DNA of 64,000 bases, from NCBI GenBank assembly GCA_023662825.1, contig JAMPIH010000012.1:1-64000 (forward strand). The letters are read 5' to 3'. The notes under the pieces were generated by a model. That model searched no databases, had not been told where the DNA came from, and saw nothing but the letters and a program-made list of their open reading frames with translations. Shown one piece after another: positions 33,303-43,978 of this stretch (position 1 is its first letter; each line of letters opens with the position of its first letter). The position numbers were made by a program, and so were the translations under genes. This DNA comes from Bacteroides sp. (GTDB lineage Bacteria > Bacteroidota > Bacteroidia > Bacteroidales > P3).

Positions 33303-34036
33303 TTCTTTTCCAGGCCCTGGGCGAGCACATCGGCGATGTGCATGCACTTGACGGGCAGTTTTTGCTTTTTAATGTACGCCTCCATATTGCCGAGGCATGT
33401 GGCGTCGGTCGAAACGATGTATTCGGCCTCCGTGGCCAGGGCGTTGTTTACCTTCTGCTCGGTCATGGCCACCGAAACCGGTTCGAAGCCCATCGAGAAC
33501 ATACCGCCGAAACCGCAGCACTGCTCCGTCTTGTCCATCTCCACCAGTTCCAGTTCCCTTACGTTCTGCAGCAATATCCGGGGTTCCTCCACCAGGCCGT
33601 ACTCACGCAAGGCGCTGCACGAATCGTGGTAGGTAACCTTATGCGGAAAGCGGCTGCCCGTGTCCGACACCCGCAGCACGTTCACGATATAGTCGGTAAA
33701 TTCGTAGATGTTCTCGCGCAGCTTGCGGTATTCAAGGTGCAGGCCGGTATTGAAGAACAGTTTCCAGTAATAGTTCTTGATATAGCCCACGCAGGAAGCC
33801 GATGGGCAGACCACCGGAAGCCCCGAGCCGAAATCGTTCAGGAACTTCTCGCCTATCTCCTTGGCCTCGTCCCAATAGCCGTTCTTGAAGGCCGTCTGCC
33901 CGCAGCAGATCTGCTCCGGATTATAGACCACCTCCACCCCCAGATGCTCCAGCACCTTGATGGTGTTGAAGGCCGTCTGCGGATAAAGCTGGTCTATGCA
34001 GCAAGGTACGAAAAGCTGAACTTTCTTTTTTTCCAT
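33299..34036 (-). CDS. LutA/YkgE-type (Fe-S) cysteine-rich oxidoreductase subunit
   Basis: 245 residues with two CCG-type cysteine domains: PCCIDQLYP, ICCGQTAFKNG and CPSASCVGY in the first half, then YHDSCSALREYG and EQCCGFGGMFS in the second. This is the layout of LutA (lactate utilisation) and of heterodisulfide-reductase-like subunits. LutB and LutC partners are not in the window, so the substrate is not known. The ATG at 34036 is used in preference to a TTG 12 bp upstream. The last bases overlap the next gene's start (ATGA) and lysS lies 24 bp upstream. Confidence 0.85.
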   Translation of the reverse strand: MEKKKVQLFVPCCIDQLYPQTAFNTIKVLEHLGVEVVYNPEQICCGQTAFKNGYWDEAKEIGEKFLNDFGSGLPVVCPSASCVGYIKNYYWKLFFNTGLHLEYRKLRENIYEFTDYIVNVLRVSDTGSRFPHKVTYHDSCSALREYGLVEEPRILLQNVRELELVEMDKTEQCCGFGGMFSMGFEPVSVAMTEQKVNNALATEAEYIVSTDATCLGNMEAYIKKQKLPVKCMHIADVLAQGLEKK

Positions 34037-34060
34037 CGCCACGGGCAAAAGGTCCGAACG

Positions 34061-35599
34061 CTATTCTTTTTCGGCTGTCTTTTCCGCGCTGTCGGCCTTC
34101 GCCTCCGGCTTCATCTGCGGAAAGAACAACACGTCCTGGATCGAATTGGAATTGGTCATGATCATGCTCAGGCGGTCGATGCCAATACCTAAGCCCGCGG
34201 TGGGCGGCATACCGAACTCGAGGGCGCGCAGGAAGTCTTCGTCCAGGACCATGCTTTCCTCATCGCCCCGCTTGCCCAGTTCGAGCTGCGCCTGAAAACG
34301 TTCGCGCTGGTCGATGGGGTCGTTCAGTTCCGAATAGGCGTTGCAGAGTTCCTTGCCGTTGCACATGGCCTCGAAACGTTCGGTAAGGCCTTCCTTGGAG
34401 CGGTGTTTCTTGGTAAGGGGCGACATCTCGATGGGATAGTCGTAGATAAAGGTGGGCTGAATCAGCTTGGATTCGCAGGTCTCGCCGAAAATCTCGTCGA
34501 TCAGCTTGCCCTTGCCCATCGTGTCATCCACCGGAACGCCCAGGCCGCGCGCGGTCTGCCGCAGCTGTGCCTCGTCCATCTGCGAAACGTCGATGCCCGT
34601 AAAGTGTTCGATGGCCTCGAACATCGTGTAGCGTTTCCAAGGGCGTTTGAAGTCGATCACATTCTCGCCCACCTGCACTTTCGTGGTGCCGTGCAGCGCC
34701 ATGGCCACCCGTTCCACCATCTCTTCCACGAGGTTCATCATCCATTCGTAGTCTTTATAGGCCACATACAGTTCCATCTGGGTGAACTCCGGGTTGTGGA
34801 AGCGGTCCATGCCTTCGTTGCGGAAGTCTTTCGAGAACTCGAACACGCCGTTATAGCCGCCCACCACCAGGCGCTTGAGGTAAAGCTCGTTGGCGATACG
34901 CAGGTAGAGCGTGGTGTCGAGGGTGTTGTGATGTGTCTTGAAAGGACGGGCGGCGGCACCTCCGTACAGAGGCTGCAAGATGGGCGTTTCCACTTCCAGA
35001 TAGCCCTTTTCGGCCAGGAACTGCCGCATGGTGTTCACCAACTGGGTGCGCTGCACGAACACCTTGCGCACCTGCGGGTTCACGATCAGATCCACATAAC
35101 GCTGGCGGTAGCGCTGTTCGGGGTCGGTAAAGGCATCGAAGGTCTGTCCGTCCTTTTCCTTGACGATGGGCAGCGGCCTGAGCGACTTGCTGAGCATCGT
35201 AAACGAGGTTACGTGGATGCTGGTGGTTCCCATCTGGGTGGTGAACACGAAGCCTTTCACGCCCACGATGTCGCCGATGTCGGTAAGTTTCTTGAATACG
35301 GTATTGTAGAGGCTCTTGTCTTCGCCGGGACAGATTTCATCGCGCTTTACGTATAGCTGGATACGCCCCGTTTCGTCCTGCAGTTCCACGAACGAGGCAG
35401 CCCCCATGACGCGGCGGCTCATGATACGTCCGGCAATGCTTACGTTCTGGAACAGGGTATTGTCTTGCGGAAATTTGGCAAGGATCTCCTGCGCGTTGGC
35501 GTTCACTTCGAATGTGGGGGCGGGATAAGGGTTGATGCCCATGTTCTCCAGCTCTTCCTTGGCCTTGCGCCTGAATATCTCCTGATCGGTCAGTTCCAT
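34061..35599 (-). CDS. lysS: Lysyl-tRNA synthetase (class II)
   Basis: 512 residues. An OB-fold anticodon domain (about 60-150, with [19 protein letters not shown]) precedes the class II core. Motif 2 is [17 protein letters not shown] near 268 and motif 3 [14 protein letters not shown] near 475. It charges tRNA-Lys in the cytoplasm. It has its own leader: on the minus strand a -7-like box TATCTTCG sits just above the ATG by about 25 bp. It heads the lysS-LutA-like-purF-like-rfbB run. Confidence 0.96.
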   Translation of the reverse strand: MELTDQEIFRRKAKEELENMGINPYPAPTFEVNANAQEILAKFPQDNTLFQNVSIAGRIMSRRVMGAASFVELQDETGRIQLYVKRDEICPGEDKSLYNTVFKKLTDIGDIVGVKGFVFTTQMGTTSIHVTSFTMLSKSLRPLPIVKEKDGQTFDAFTDPEQRYRQRYVDLIVNPQVRKVFVQRTQLVNTMRQFLAEKGYLEVETPILQPLYGGAAARPFKTHHNTLDTTLYLRIANELYLKRLVVGGYNGVFEFSKDFRNEGMDRFHNPEFTQMELYVAYKDYEWMMNLVEEMVERVAMALHGTTKVQVGENVIDFKRPWKRYTMFEAIEHFTGIDVSQMDEAQLRQTARGLGVPVDDTMGKGKLIDEIFGETCESKLIQPTFIYDYPIEMSPLTKKHRSKEGLTERFEAMCNGKELCNAYSELNDPIDQRERFQAQLELGKRGDEESMVLDEDFLRALEFGMPPTAGLGIGIDRLSMIMTNSNSIQDVLFFPQMKPEAKADSAEKTAEKE

Positions 35600-35633
35600 T
35601 TGTCTGTTGTGATTTTATTTAACCTGCGAAGAT

Positions 35634-35680
35634 AATGAAAAAACGCGAAAGGGCTTCCATCTGGAAGCCCTTTCGCGAGT
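35634..35680 (-). terminator. Terminator after the T9SS-sorted protein operon
   Basis: CGCGAAAGGGCTTCC and GGAAGCCCTTTCGCG (35644-35658 and 35663-35677) with a short loop; on the minus strand the stem is followed by six T. It ends the 43900-35702 transcript just before lysS. Confidence 0.9.
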
Positions 35681-35701
35681 CTAAGGTTTTCGGGTGATTT
35701 A

Positions 35702-38700
35702 CTACCAGACCACCAGTTTCTGCACCTGTGTACCCGATGCGGTGGCAATCCGTACCATATAGATGCCGGCGGCAAGTCCGCTGATATCGAGGGTTTCGCC
35801 ATTGCCTGCGGCACGACTCAGGCGAACCTTGCCCTGCAAATCTAAAATTTCAAGCTTGGTGTATTCGCCCGAAATCATCACCGTTCCGTGGGCGGGGTTC
35901 GGAGCCACAGACACCATAGCCATGTCTTTTCCTTCGTTGGCCGTAACGATAACCATGGCGGGTTTGCTTTGCTTTTCTCCACACGATCCGTAAACGGCCG
36001 CCACCTGATAGGTATGGGTTCCTGCAACAACGTTCTTATCGATATATGTCCGTTCAGAAAGGAGATCCGTGTTCAAGGCAGCACCGTCCCTATAGATACG
36101 GTATCCGTTAAAGTCGCCGCCCGTCAAAGGCAATGCCATATCCAGACCTACCAGCATGAACCAGTTGCCTTTCCATTGACCGGTATAGGAATAGGCCGAA
36201 TACCAATTCTTGCCGTCGTCGGAATAGAGGTTGCCATAGCCTTCGTCGGCCTCACCCGAAACATAAACCATGCCGTAATCTCCGGCTTCGGCGGAAACCC
36301 TGAAACCAACCATCAGATCTTTCGTAAAATCGATTTGATACGGAGTAGCCAACGTAAATGCCGACAGTTCCAACGAGGCGCATTCGCGGGTCACGTTCTG
36401 CTCGTACATCAATTCTCCTCCCTGATAGATCAGAAGGTCGAGGGAGGATGGCGCGTCGTAGAACAGGGCGGCCACCACATCGATCCGGTAACCGTAAACG
36501 CCCATCAAGTCGGAAGGCTCCCACTTGCAGGCCACATAATACGTGGTGGCGGTCGTCCAACCGGTGGATCCGGCAACATCGCCGCTTTTAACGTAGGTCA
36601 AATCACGGGGTTCATCGTAGAAAGGCTCCATCCAGCCCAACAGCACATCCGAACCCGCCACGTCCGCCACCAGACCTTCGGGGGCATTGCAGGGATGCTG
36701 ATATTCCACCTTCGCCTTTACCGACTCGCTCTTGGGGCTTTCGCAAGACGTATTGTACAGCGCCTTGACCTCGTAGGAGTACTCTCCGTTGGCCAGATTG
36801 CCGTCGAAGAAGGAGTTTGCCCTGACCGGTTCTGGCGTAATCTGCTTTCCGTCGCGGTAAACATAATAACCTGCCACCGCTTCGGTCAATTCATCTCCGG
36901 ACCCGAATTCGCTACCCACCGTAAACGGGCAGGTTCCCGCACCCAGGCTGATATCGTCGATAAACAAGGCCCGGCCTTCCACCGAAGAGTAGCGGATGGC
37001 CACATACTTCGCGTCGGCGGGCAAGGTGTAGGTATATCGTGTCCAAAGGTAATCCACCCGTTCGGCCTGTGTATTCAAGGCTATGAAATCGGCCGTATCG
37101 GCGGTCGTGGAACTATAGGCCACATAGAAACTTTCCTTGTAGCCGGCATCCAGACCGCGAGCCATAAACGAAAGCCATTCGGCAACGGCCGTACCGCCCG
37201 TCACCTTGGCCTCGGCAATCAGCCAATCGTTCGTTTTCGACACATTCTCACTATCCCAGGCTCCGAAAGAAACAAAAGCTTTCTTGCCGGAATAAACGTA
37301 TGAAGACGAACTTTCCCCGATTTGGTCCAAATCCACGATAAAGAAAGTTTTGGCGCGATCCATGCCGGCAAAAGCGAAGTCTTCCGACAGATAGATGTTT
37401 CCGCCATCACCGTCTATGGTTGTCCAACTTCCAACTTTTCCGGTTGCCAGATGCGTATAGGATTCCATATCATCGGAGGGAACCTCTTGGTCGATTACCG
37501 AAGTCCACTGCAACCTTACATCCCGGCCCTGCACCGTTGCACGTACATCCACCGGGGCTTCGCAATGCCGAGGCTCATAAATCCTCACCGCCACGGCATC
37601 GCTCTTGCCGCTTTCTTCCTCATCCACATAAACGGCGGAAACCGTATAGTCATAGGTACCGGAGGTCATTACCGTATCGGTGTATTCGCGCATCGCCACC
37701 AGTTCGTCGTTCACTTTTTCACCGTCGCGGTAAACATTGAACCCGGCCATGTAGGCGTTCTTTTCGGCTTCTACAAACACCAGGCGGTTGTTTGCGTCCG
37801 GCTGCTGGACATTCACGATCAGTACGGTGGTTCCGTTGGCTGCCACAAAAGAGGCCAGACCGCCGGAACGGGCATCCGAAGGTATTCCCAACTGCGTGTA
37901 GTTCCGCAAATCCACACTGTTTCCGGTAGGCTGGAGCGTCTCGAAATCCAGTTCCATAATCTCGCACAGACCTGCTTCACCCTGCTGCGCGTAGTAGATC
38001 TTTCCATCATGATAGGTTGAACCGTAAGCCCCGTCCAAGCCCGAATAGCCCTGAGCGATAAAGGCGCCCGATTTACTTACCAGATAAGAAGTTGTCCAAT
38101 CGCCCACTTCGAAACCGCCCTTGCCGTTATCCAGTTCGGGAATATAGGCACAGTGGCGCGCGGTATAAGAAAGTTCAATCTCTTCCACGATACGGCGGTT
38201 CTCGAAATCGAGGCAATACAGCGTGGTGCTGTTGCCGCTGGCATAGAAATATTGACCGTCGTAGGTAAGGTCGATTACCGAGCCGGCGTTTTCGATCGTA
38301 AAGCTTTCGATAAAGTTACCGGACATTCCGTACTTGTTGAACTCGCCGTTTTTATTGCGGATGGCGGTGTAGATATACTGTCCATCGGTAGCCACCGCAG
38401 CTTCCGCACTGTTTTTCAATTCAAAATCGAGGATATAGCCGAAGGGCTTGTAGGCGGGAGCCTTGCTCAAGCCTTCGTGCATATTGGGATAGTTCCAGTG
38501 CAGGTTCACATAGCGGTTCATCGAAACGCTGGCCGTGAGGTCTTCGGGTGTATCGTGCGCTGTAATGTCCACGATCTGGGCGCGCACCGGATTGGAGGCG
38601 TACGATTCGCCGTTATCGTGGACGGCCGTTACCGTGTAGGTATAGATACCCGGAGTGCTCATGGCGTCGGTATAGGAGCAGGCCGTTACCGGACTTGGGT

Positions 38701-41700
38701 TTATCTTGTTGCCGTCGCGATATACGTTGTAACTGTTGGCCATTGCCTCGGCATTGCCGGTTCTGGGGGTGAGTTCCAGGGCTATGTTGAAGTTCACGCC
38801 GGGCATATCCACCTCGGAAAGCGTGAACCAGCCATAGTCCTGCATATAGACCCAGTTACCCTTGCGGTCCGCGGCCGGGCCGTCGTCCACGCCGATACCC
38901 AGCTCGCCTTCGCCGGTAACGCTTACCTCAATCCCTACCTTCAACGCCTTGCGGTCGTTGATCCTGTAGGGCGTGGTCAAGGCCACCTTGAGCGGCTGTC
39001 CCGCCACAAGGGTTTCCTTTACCGCCTGGCGGTAAACCTCCTCATCGTTTTCAAACAACAAAATGGAGAACGTGGCCTTGGTCGTTGCCGGTACAAAGCT
39101 TACCGAAGCCATGGTCATGTCGCGGTAATCGGCCAAATCCTGAGAATTCCACATGGCCGCCGCCACAAAGGTTCCCGAGGTGGACACCCCGTCCGCATTG
39201 CGGCCGTTGTCCCAACGCAAGGTAACAGGCTGCGTGCCAAGCGTGGAAGGATCTTTCCAATTCAAGGCGATTTCCCGGTTACGCACGTTCTGCGCCGTCA
39301 GGCCGTAGGGGGCGTAACATGCCACGCCCACTTCGATTTCCACTTTCGCCTCGTGGCTCAAGGCCGATTCCTTGCCATCGGCATACACCGCCGACACCGC
39401 ATACACGTACGTGCCGTATTTGAGGTTGTTGTCGGTATAAGCCCGTTCGGTGGAACTGCCCACTTTCTGGCCGTTGCGGTAAATATTGTAGCTTGCCGGA
39501 GCGGTGGCCGAAGCGGGTGCGCTCCAATCCAATTTGGCAGCCTCATCGTTCTGTGCCGTGGCGTTCAAATCAAGCGGCTTGGCGGTGGCGGCCTTGGCGT
39601 TCACCTGTGCCGTAACTTCGTACGTCAGCGGTTGGGCGTAAGGATTCAGGCGAACGGTCACCGTTGCCTTGGCCGTTTGGTTTTCCAGCATATCGGCGGC
39701 GTTTACCGTATAGGCGAGCGCCTTGCTGCCGGAGGCCTCCATGTTGAAAGCGTATTCGCTTATTTCGAGCCAGTCCGTTACCGGATACATATCCACGATG
39801 CCCACCAGTCCGGGATTGGACACAATCACGCCCATCAACACGAAATGCCCGTCTTTGTATCGGGTGGTGCCGAAAAGGCCCTCACCCCAGAACTGCCCGT
39901 CGGTAGCGTTGCCGTACTTAAAGCCGGGCAGGAGGTCGCAGGGATAGGAATAATCATCCTTCAGCTGCATGTCGTTCAAGTCGATGCGACGGATCACCGC
40001 CTTGGTCAAGGAGCCCAGCGGGTGGTTCCCGCGCGAACGGTCCATAATCCACAGGCAGGGGCCGTCCTTGAAGTAACGGTCGTAGGCCACGCCGGAGAAC
40101 AACGCTTCCTCGGAATTGTAGAACACTTCATCCACCAAGGTGTTGCCTTCCCTGTCCACCAAGGCCAGGGTATTCAGCGAACCCACCCAGAAGGCATCGC
40201 GCACCTCATCGTAGGTAATATGGCAGATACCCTCGATACGGGTAACGATCTGCCCTACCGGTTCTTCCTTCACGAAATCGAATATGCGGATCACGCTGTC
40301 GCCGTTGGCGGTAAAGAAATACTGGCCGTCGAAAGCCATGCCGAAATAACGGCGCACATCGATGTCGGGCGTAAACGAGCCCACATACGAATTGTCCTTG
40401 TCGTACTTGTAGATAAGCGCATCACCGTATTCATCGCTGCGCGCCAGATAGAAATACTCGCCGTCGAAACCGATGGCGGCCTGCAGGATCGTGGATGTGT
40501 TGAAGGTCTTGATCGCTTCGAACGCGGGCCCGGCACTTACCGGATTCGTTCCGTAATCCACCCAAAGGCTTGCGCGCGCCTCTCCGTTGCCCGCATTCTG
40601 CAGGTTCATCGTGCCTTCCGCCAAGGCTTCGGCCGCCAGCATATGCGTCTGCGAGGCGGATGCCAGCGAGACAATGGGCTTGGTCATCGCGATATCGAGC
40701 GTTTTGTCTCCCTTGTCTATCTTCACATTCTCGGCGGAATACGGATTATAACCGGTAAGGGTCGCCTCCAACAGATAGGTATCGGCATCCACACCGGACA
40801 TCGAATAAATGCCTTGCGCGTTCGTTACCGCCGTATAGACATCGTTTTCGGAACCGGTAATCTTAATCAGCGCGCCTTCCACTGGATCTGCGGCGCAGGT
40901 AACCGTTCCCGAAACATCCGCCTTCGCCTTTTCATACACCCTTACGTAGGCCACGAACCACGAAATGATGCTGCGGGCGTTCTTCCCCGTGGCGTTGAAA
41001 CGGATATTGAATTTCTTGCCCGCCACCTGCGGCAGCTCCACATAAAAACGGTCGTAGCCGAAACTGCCCTTTTCGCTGGTGTGTTCGGCCACTTTCTGCC
41101 ATTGGGCGCCGTCGAACACTTCCACCAACAGACTTTCAACGGTACGTTCCTCGCCTGTCGGCATAACACCGGTATAGGCTACCAACGCCAGGTCGTAGCA
41201 CATCATGACCCCGTCTAAACCGGAGGCATCCAATTCCATACTGGTAAGGCAGTAGCCGCTGTAATTCTTCAGGGCCGGCGAAGGATAGAATTCGGCTGCG
41301 TTGTCCACCAATCCGTAAGAACGATAACCCGGTTTCCATGCACAATCGGCAGCGCCTTCCGGGCAACTCACTTCCCAGAAATTGGTCTCAAAACTGTACG
41401 TGTTGAAAGTTTCGATAAACGGCAGAAGGTGAATGTTGGGCACATCCACGTCCAGCACTTCGCCCTTGACGGGATCTCCGCTCTGATAAACGGCTTCCAG
41501 TTGATATTCGTGCTTGCCGTAAACGCTTACAACGTCTTCATAGGCATGTCCTTCTATCAGCCCGCTGTTTATCTTGACTCCGTCGCGATACAGGTTGAAG
41601 CCGGTAAGGTAATTGACCGCCGCCTTGTTGGGCATCAGTTTGTTGGTGGCGATGGCGATATCGTCGATCAACAAGGCCTGACCGCTGTTCGTCACACAGT

Positions 41701-42385
41701 TGATGGCCACGTAACGGGCTTCCTTGGGAATACTGTATTCGAAATAGTACATGTCCGGATGTTCCGCCGAACTTTCCGGAATCTCGATGGCGTTTCCATT
41801 ATTGAGGAATGTAAACGAAGACACCGACAGGTCTGTGGTGGAATACCCGATCTTTATGGACTCCAGGCCGTAACTGCCGCTCAACGACCTGGCCCAGAAC
41901 GACAGGGTTGCGTTTTCTTCAAAACGACAGTCGGTCAAATCGGGGCTGATCAGCCAGTCGTTCCGTTGATCCCCATATACCCCCATCGAGATCAGGCATT
42001 TGCTGCCCGAATGAGGCAATCCCTTTTCGTTGGTATAGGCAGGAACCGCCTTAGAGGGAACCCAAACCTGAAACGCCATGTTCGCCCCCACGTTTTCATA
42101 TACATATGAACCTATGGCATACGTCTTGGCATTATCCATATCCCAGTAGCTCCAGCCCAACTTGCCCGGCGAGTTTATGGCAAAATCCTTATGGTCTTCA
42201 AAATCATCGAAAATCCCATGGATTTGTTCGGTATTTCCCCAGACTAAAGAAACTTTATTATCTCTAATCGACTTAACCTCCGGCTTGGCGGGCGCCACAT
42301 TTTGCGCGCAGACCGAAGCGGCCATACCCGCGGAAAACAACACAAGCAAAGCTCCCAAAATCCGATTTTTCATATTGATGTCCAT
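35702..42385 (-). CDS. Giant T9SS-secreted multidomain adhesin-like protein
   Basis: 2227 residues. A signal peptide (about 1-27, ending VCAQ) is followed by cleaved-adhesin/choice-of-anchor-J-type beta-sandwiches (about 55-250, 320-485, and again after 1650, each with WLISPDL- or DWLIAEAK-type strands). Fibronectin-III-like modules with YNVYRDG/FNLYRDG and YTYTVTAV strands recur about eight times. A carboxypeptidase-regulatory domain is near 490-570 and beta-propeller-like repeats (GQYFYxA, DGQYFYA) near 600-880 and 1300-1500. The last 75 residues, VSVAPNPAHGTVMISGEYTK to a C-terminal basic strand, are a type A T9SS sorting domain. It follows the 499-aa gene by 15 bp and is co-transcribed with it. 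Confidence 0.92.
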   Translation of the reverse strand: MDINMKNRILGALLVLFSAGMAASVCAQNVAPAKPEVKSIRDNKVSLVWGNTEQIHGIFDDFEDHKDFAINSPGKLGWSYWDMDNAKTYAIGSYVYENVGANMAFQVWVPSKAVPAYTNEKGLPHSGSKCLISMGVYGDQRNDWLISPDLTDCRFEENATLSFWARSLSGSYGLESIKIGYSTTDLSVSSFTFLNNGNAIEIPESSAEHPDMYYFEYSIPKEARYVAINCVTNSGQALLIDDIAIATNKLMPNKAAVNYLTGFNLYRDGVKINSGLIEGHAYEDVVSVYGKHEYQLEAVYQSGDPVKGEVLDVDVPNIHLLPFIETFNTYSFETNFWEVSCPEGAADCAWKPGYRSYGLVDNAAEFYPSPALKNYSGYCLTSMELDASGLDGVMMCYDLALVAYTGVMPTGEERTVESLLVEVFDGAQWQKVAEHTSEKGSFGYDRFYVELPQVAGKKFNIRFNATGKNARSIISWFVAYVRVYEKAKADVSGTVTCAADPVEGALIKITGSENDVYTAVTNAQGIYSMSGVDADTYLLEATLTGYNPYSAENVKIDKGDKTLDIAMTKPIVSLASASQTHMLAAEALAEGTMNLQNAGNGEARASLWVDYGTNPVSAGPAFEAIKTFNTSTILQAAIGFDGEYFYLARSDEYGDALIYKYDKDNSYVGSFTPDIDVRRYFGMAFDGQYFFTANGDSVIRIFDFVKEEPVGQIVTRIEGICHITYDEVRDAFWVGSLNTLALVDREGNTLVDEVFYNSEEALFSGVAYDRYFKDGPCLWIMDRSRGNHPLGSLTKAVIRRIDLNDMQLKDDYSYPCDLLPGFKYGNATDGQFWGEGLFGTTRYKDGHFVLMGVIVSNPGLVGIVDMYPVTDWLEISEYAFNMEASGSKALAYTVNAADMLENQTAKATVTVRLNPYAQPLTYEVTAQVNAKAATAKPLDLNATAQNDEAAKLDWSAPASATAPASYNIYRNGQKVGSSTERAYTDNNLKYGTYVYAVSAVYADGKESALSHEAKVEIEVGVACYAPYGLTAQNVRNREIALNWKDPSTLGTQPVTLRWDNGRNADGVSTSGTFVAAAMWNSQDLADYRDMTMASVSFVPATTKATFSILLFENDEEVYRQAVKETLVAGQPLKVALTTPYRINDRKALKVGIEVSVTGEGELGIGVDDGPAADRKGNWVYMQDYGWFTLSEVDMPGVNFNIALELTPRTGNAEAMANSYNVYRDGNKINPSPVTACSYTDAMSTPGIYTYTVTAVHDNGESYASNPVRAQIVDITAHDTPEDLTASVSMNRYVNLHWNYPNMHEGLSKAPAYKPFGYILDFELKNSAEAAVATDGQYIYTAIRNKNGEFNKYGMSGNFIESFTIENAGSVIDLTYDGQYFYASGNSTTLYCLDFENRRIVEEIELSYTARHCAYIPELDNGKGGFEVGDWTTSYLVSKSGAFIAQGYSGLDGAYGSTYHDGKIYYAQQGEAGLCEIMELDFETLQPTGNSVDLRNYTQLGIPSDARSGGLASFVAANGTTVLIVNVQQPDANNRLVFVEAEKNAYMAGFNVYRDGEKVNDELVAMREYTDTVMTSGTYDYTVSAVYVDEEESGKSDAVAVRIYEPRHCEAPVDVRATVQGRDVRLQWTSVIDQEVPSDDMESYTHLATGKVGSWTTIDGDGGNIYLSEDFAFAGMDRAKTFFIVDLDQIGESSSSYVYSGKKAFVSFGAWDSENVSKTNDWLIAEAKVTGGTAVAEWLSFMARGLDAGYKESFYVAYSSTTADTADFIALNTQAERVDYLWTRYTYTLPADAKYVAIRYSSVEGRALFIDDISLGAGTCPFTVGSEFGSGDELTEAVAGYYVYRDGKQITPEPVRANSFFDGNLANGEYSYEVKALYNTSCESPKSESVKAKVEYQHPCNAPEGLVADVAGSDVLLGWMEPFYDEPRDLTYVKSGDVAGSTGWTTATTYYVACKWEPSDLMGVYGYRIDVVAALFYDAPSSLDLLIYQGGELMYEQNVTRECASLELSAFTLATPYQIDFTKDLMVGFRVSAEAGDYGMVYVSGEADEGYGNLYSDDGKNWYSAYSYTGQWKGNWFMLVGLDMALPLTGGDFNGYRIYRDGAALNTDLLSERTYIDKNVVAGTHTYQVAAVYGSCGEKQSKPAMVIVTANEGKDMAMVSVAPNPAHGTVMISGEYTKLEILDLQGKVRLSRAAGNGETLDISGLAAGIYMVRIATASGTQVQKLVVW

Positions 42386-42400
42386 TTTTAATGAATACTA

Positions 42401-43900
42401 TTATAACACGACCACTTTACGCGAAACGGCCTGACCGTCTTTGCTCACCCGGACAAAGCACATGCCCGAAAAGCGTTCCACGTTGAATTCGGCCTGCGAA
42501 ACGGCATAGCGCCCCAAAAGCCTGCGGCCCGACATATCGAACAGCTCGATATCGTATATACCCTCTTCTTCCGTTTCCACACGCAACACGTCGCGGGCGG
42601 GATTGGGATAGACCCGTATTACAAAACCCGCGTTGCGCTGCGTTTCGTTCGCCACATCGCCGTAGTTTACCGGGGTCTTGGTGCCCGAGGCATAATGCAC
42701 CGTAAGTTCGTGCATGGCCGGACTGTTGGCATAGAGGATTTCCGTGCCGTCGTGCCATTGCAGCTGCAAATCGTATTTATCCACGGGGACCCAGCCTTCG
42801 CCTTTCTTTTCGAAACACGCGGCACGCACATCGTCGTTTTTTTCGTTAAGGTCGAACTCGTACCTCAACACCACGCCGTCGTCCCGATAGTCGCTGCGCA
42901 GTATGGACGTGCGGCGACCGGACGCATTAAACGTATATTCGACCGAAAGCGTCTTGCTCCATTCTTCGACATTTTCCACCTTGGCGTACTGGTCCACCTT
43001 GTAACGCAGACCTTTCTCATTGTAGAAATAGTTTTCCTTGGTGGTCCCCGTCCATTGCGGTTCACTCAGGGAGGTGTTCCATTCGTAAGAAATGTATTCG
43101 GTGCAGCGCCCCGTGGTTTCGTCGTACGTAAATTCGCGGCGGTAGGCGTTTACCCAGCTCCCCTCTTCAAAAACCAGATAGAGCCATTCGGTTTCGTTGC
43201 CGGCCGCATTGTAGGTATATTGAATCTTGTAGGTATCCGTAAACACACCCTCGTCAGTGAGCCCCTTGCCTGATTCTTCCTTCAGTAAATCGCCTTCATA
43301 GACATTGAAGGTGCTGCGGAAATGCGCCCAGACCGTTTCGTTCCAAACATATTGCTCGTAGGAGGTTTCGCGTCCCTGCGCGTCGTAGGTGTAATCGGCC
43401 TTCTGGGAGTTGACCCATTTGTCGGGGAATCCCGAAGCGGGAACTTCCACCAGCGTGGCCGTTTTCAGGTTTTGATCATTGTATGTGTAAGTGTAGCGGC
43501 TGGCGTTGACCCAATTAGCGCCGTCACTGCTGGTTTCATTCAGCAAGGTGATGTGGTTGCCACGCTTGTCGTAGGTGGAAATCTTGCGTGCCGTCGCCAC
43601 ATACTTACCGTTGCGGTAACTGTAGCTTAGCGTGGTGTCCACTAAGTCGAAGCGGTTATAAACCGCCGTTATTTTCTGTTGGGGAACCTCCCCGTTTGCG
43701 TTCGTTTCGAAATATTCGGTAACGAGGGCGTTGCCCCGGTCATCGTAGGTATAGACATACAGTCCTCCCGTGTTGGTTGTGGAAATCTTGGTGATCGTGT
43801 CGGGCTGACACCACTCGATCAGTTCGTGCTGCGCCCAACCGGGACATAAGGCTCCGGCAAACAAGATTCCGGCAGCCAACACTTTACTTAAAGTTTTCAT
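42401..43900 (-). CDS. YD-repeat protein with T9SS sorting domain
   Basis: 499 residues with a signal peptide (1-23, ending PGWAQ). About eight tandem modules of 40-50 residues carry YTYDDRGN, YSYRNGKY, YTYNDQNL, YTYDAQGRET, YTYNAAGNET or FNASGRRT, that is RHS/YD-type strand-turns, ending near residue 330. The C-terminal 75 residues are a T9SS sorting domain (VYPNPARDVLRVE, ELFDMSGRRL, VSRKVVVL). So the protein is exported by the T9SS and is a YD-repeat shell of small size without the usual RHS core or toxin tip. First gene of a two-gene operon with the 2227-aa protein; function unknown. Confidence 0.88.
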   Translation of the reverse strand: MKTLSKVLAAGILFAGALCPGWAQHELIEWCQPDTITKISTTNTGGLYVYTYDDRGNALVTEYFETNANGEVPQQKITAVYNRFDLVDTTLSYSYRNGKYVATARKISTYDKRGNHITLLNETSSDGANWVNASRYTYTYNDQNLKTATLVEVPASGFPDKWVNSQKADYTYDAQGRETSYEQYVWNETVWAHFRSTFNVYEGDLLKEESGKGLTDEGVFTDTYKIQYTYNAAGNETEWLYLVFEEGSWVNAYRREFTYDETTGRCTEYISYEWNTSLSEPQWTGTTKENYFYNEKGLRYKVDQYAKVENVEEWSKTLSVEYTFNASGRRTSILRSDYRDDGVVLRYEFDLNEKNDDVRAACFEKKGEGWVPVDKYDLQLQWHDGTEILYANSPAMHELTVHYASGTKTPVNYGDVANETQRNAGFVIRVYPNPARDVLRVETEEEGIYDIELFDMSGRRLLGRYAVSQAEFNVERFSGMCFVRVSKDGQAVSRKVVVL

Positions 43901-43934
43901 ATTTTAGTTTTTACGTTGCAAGAAAAAAATACAA

Positions 43935-43970
43935 TAAAAAGGGGCGGAGGGCTGAAAGCCTTCCGCCCCT
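43935..43970 (-). terminator. Terminator after the 968-aa T9SS protein gene
   Basis: GGGGCGGAGGGCT and AGCCTTCCGCCCC flank a 3-base loop; on the minus strand the stem is followed by TTTTTATTGTATTTTTTT. It separates this gene from the next operon. Confidence 0.9.
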
Positions 43971-43978
43971 ATAAAACA

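Noticed and set aside
38153..41218. Open frame of 1021 codons on the plus strand
   Set aside because: It is exactly antisense to the 2227-residue T9SS cargo gene, whose domains and sorting signal are clear. Its sequence shows no recognisable domain, signal peptide or promoter and follows from the codon bias of the real gene.
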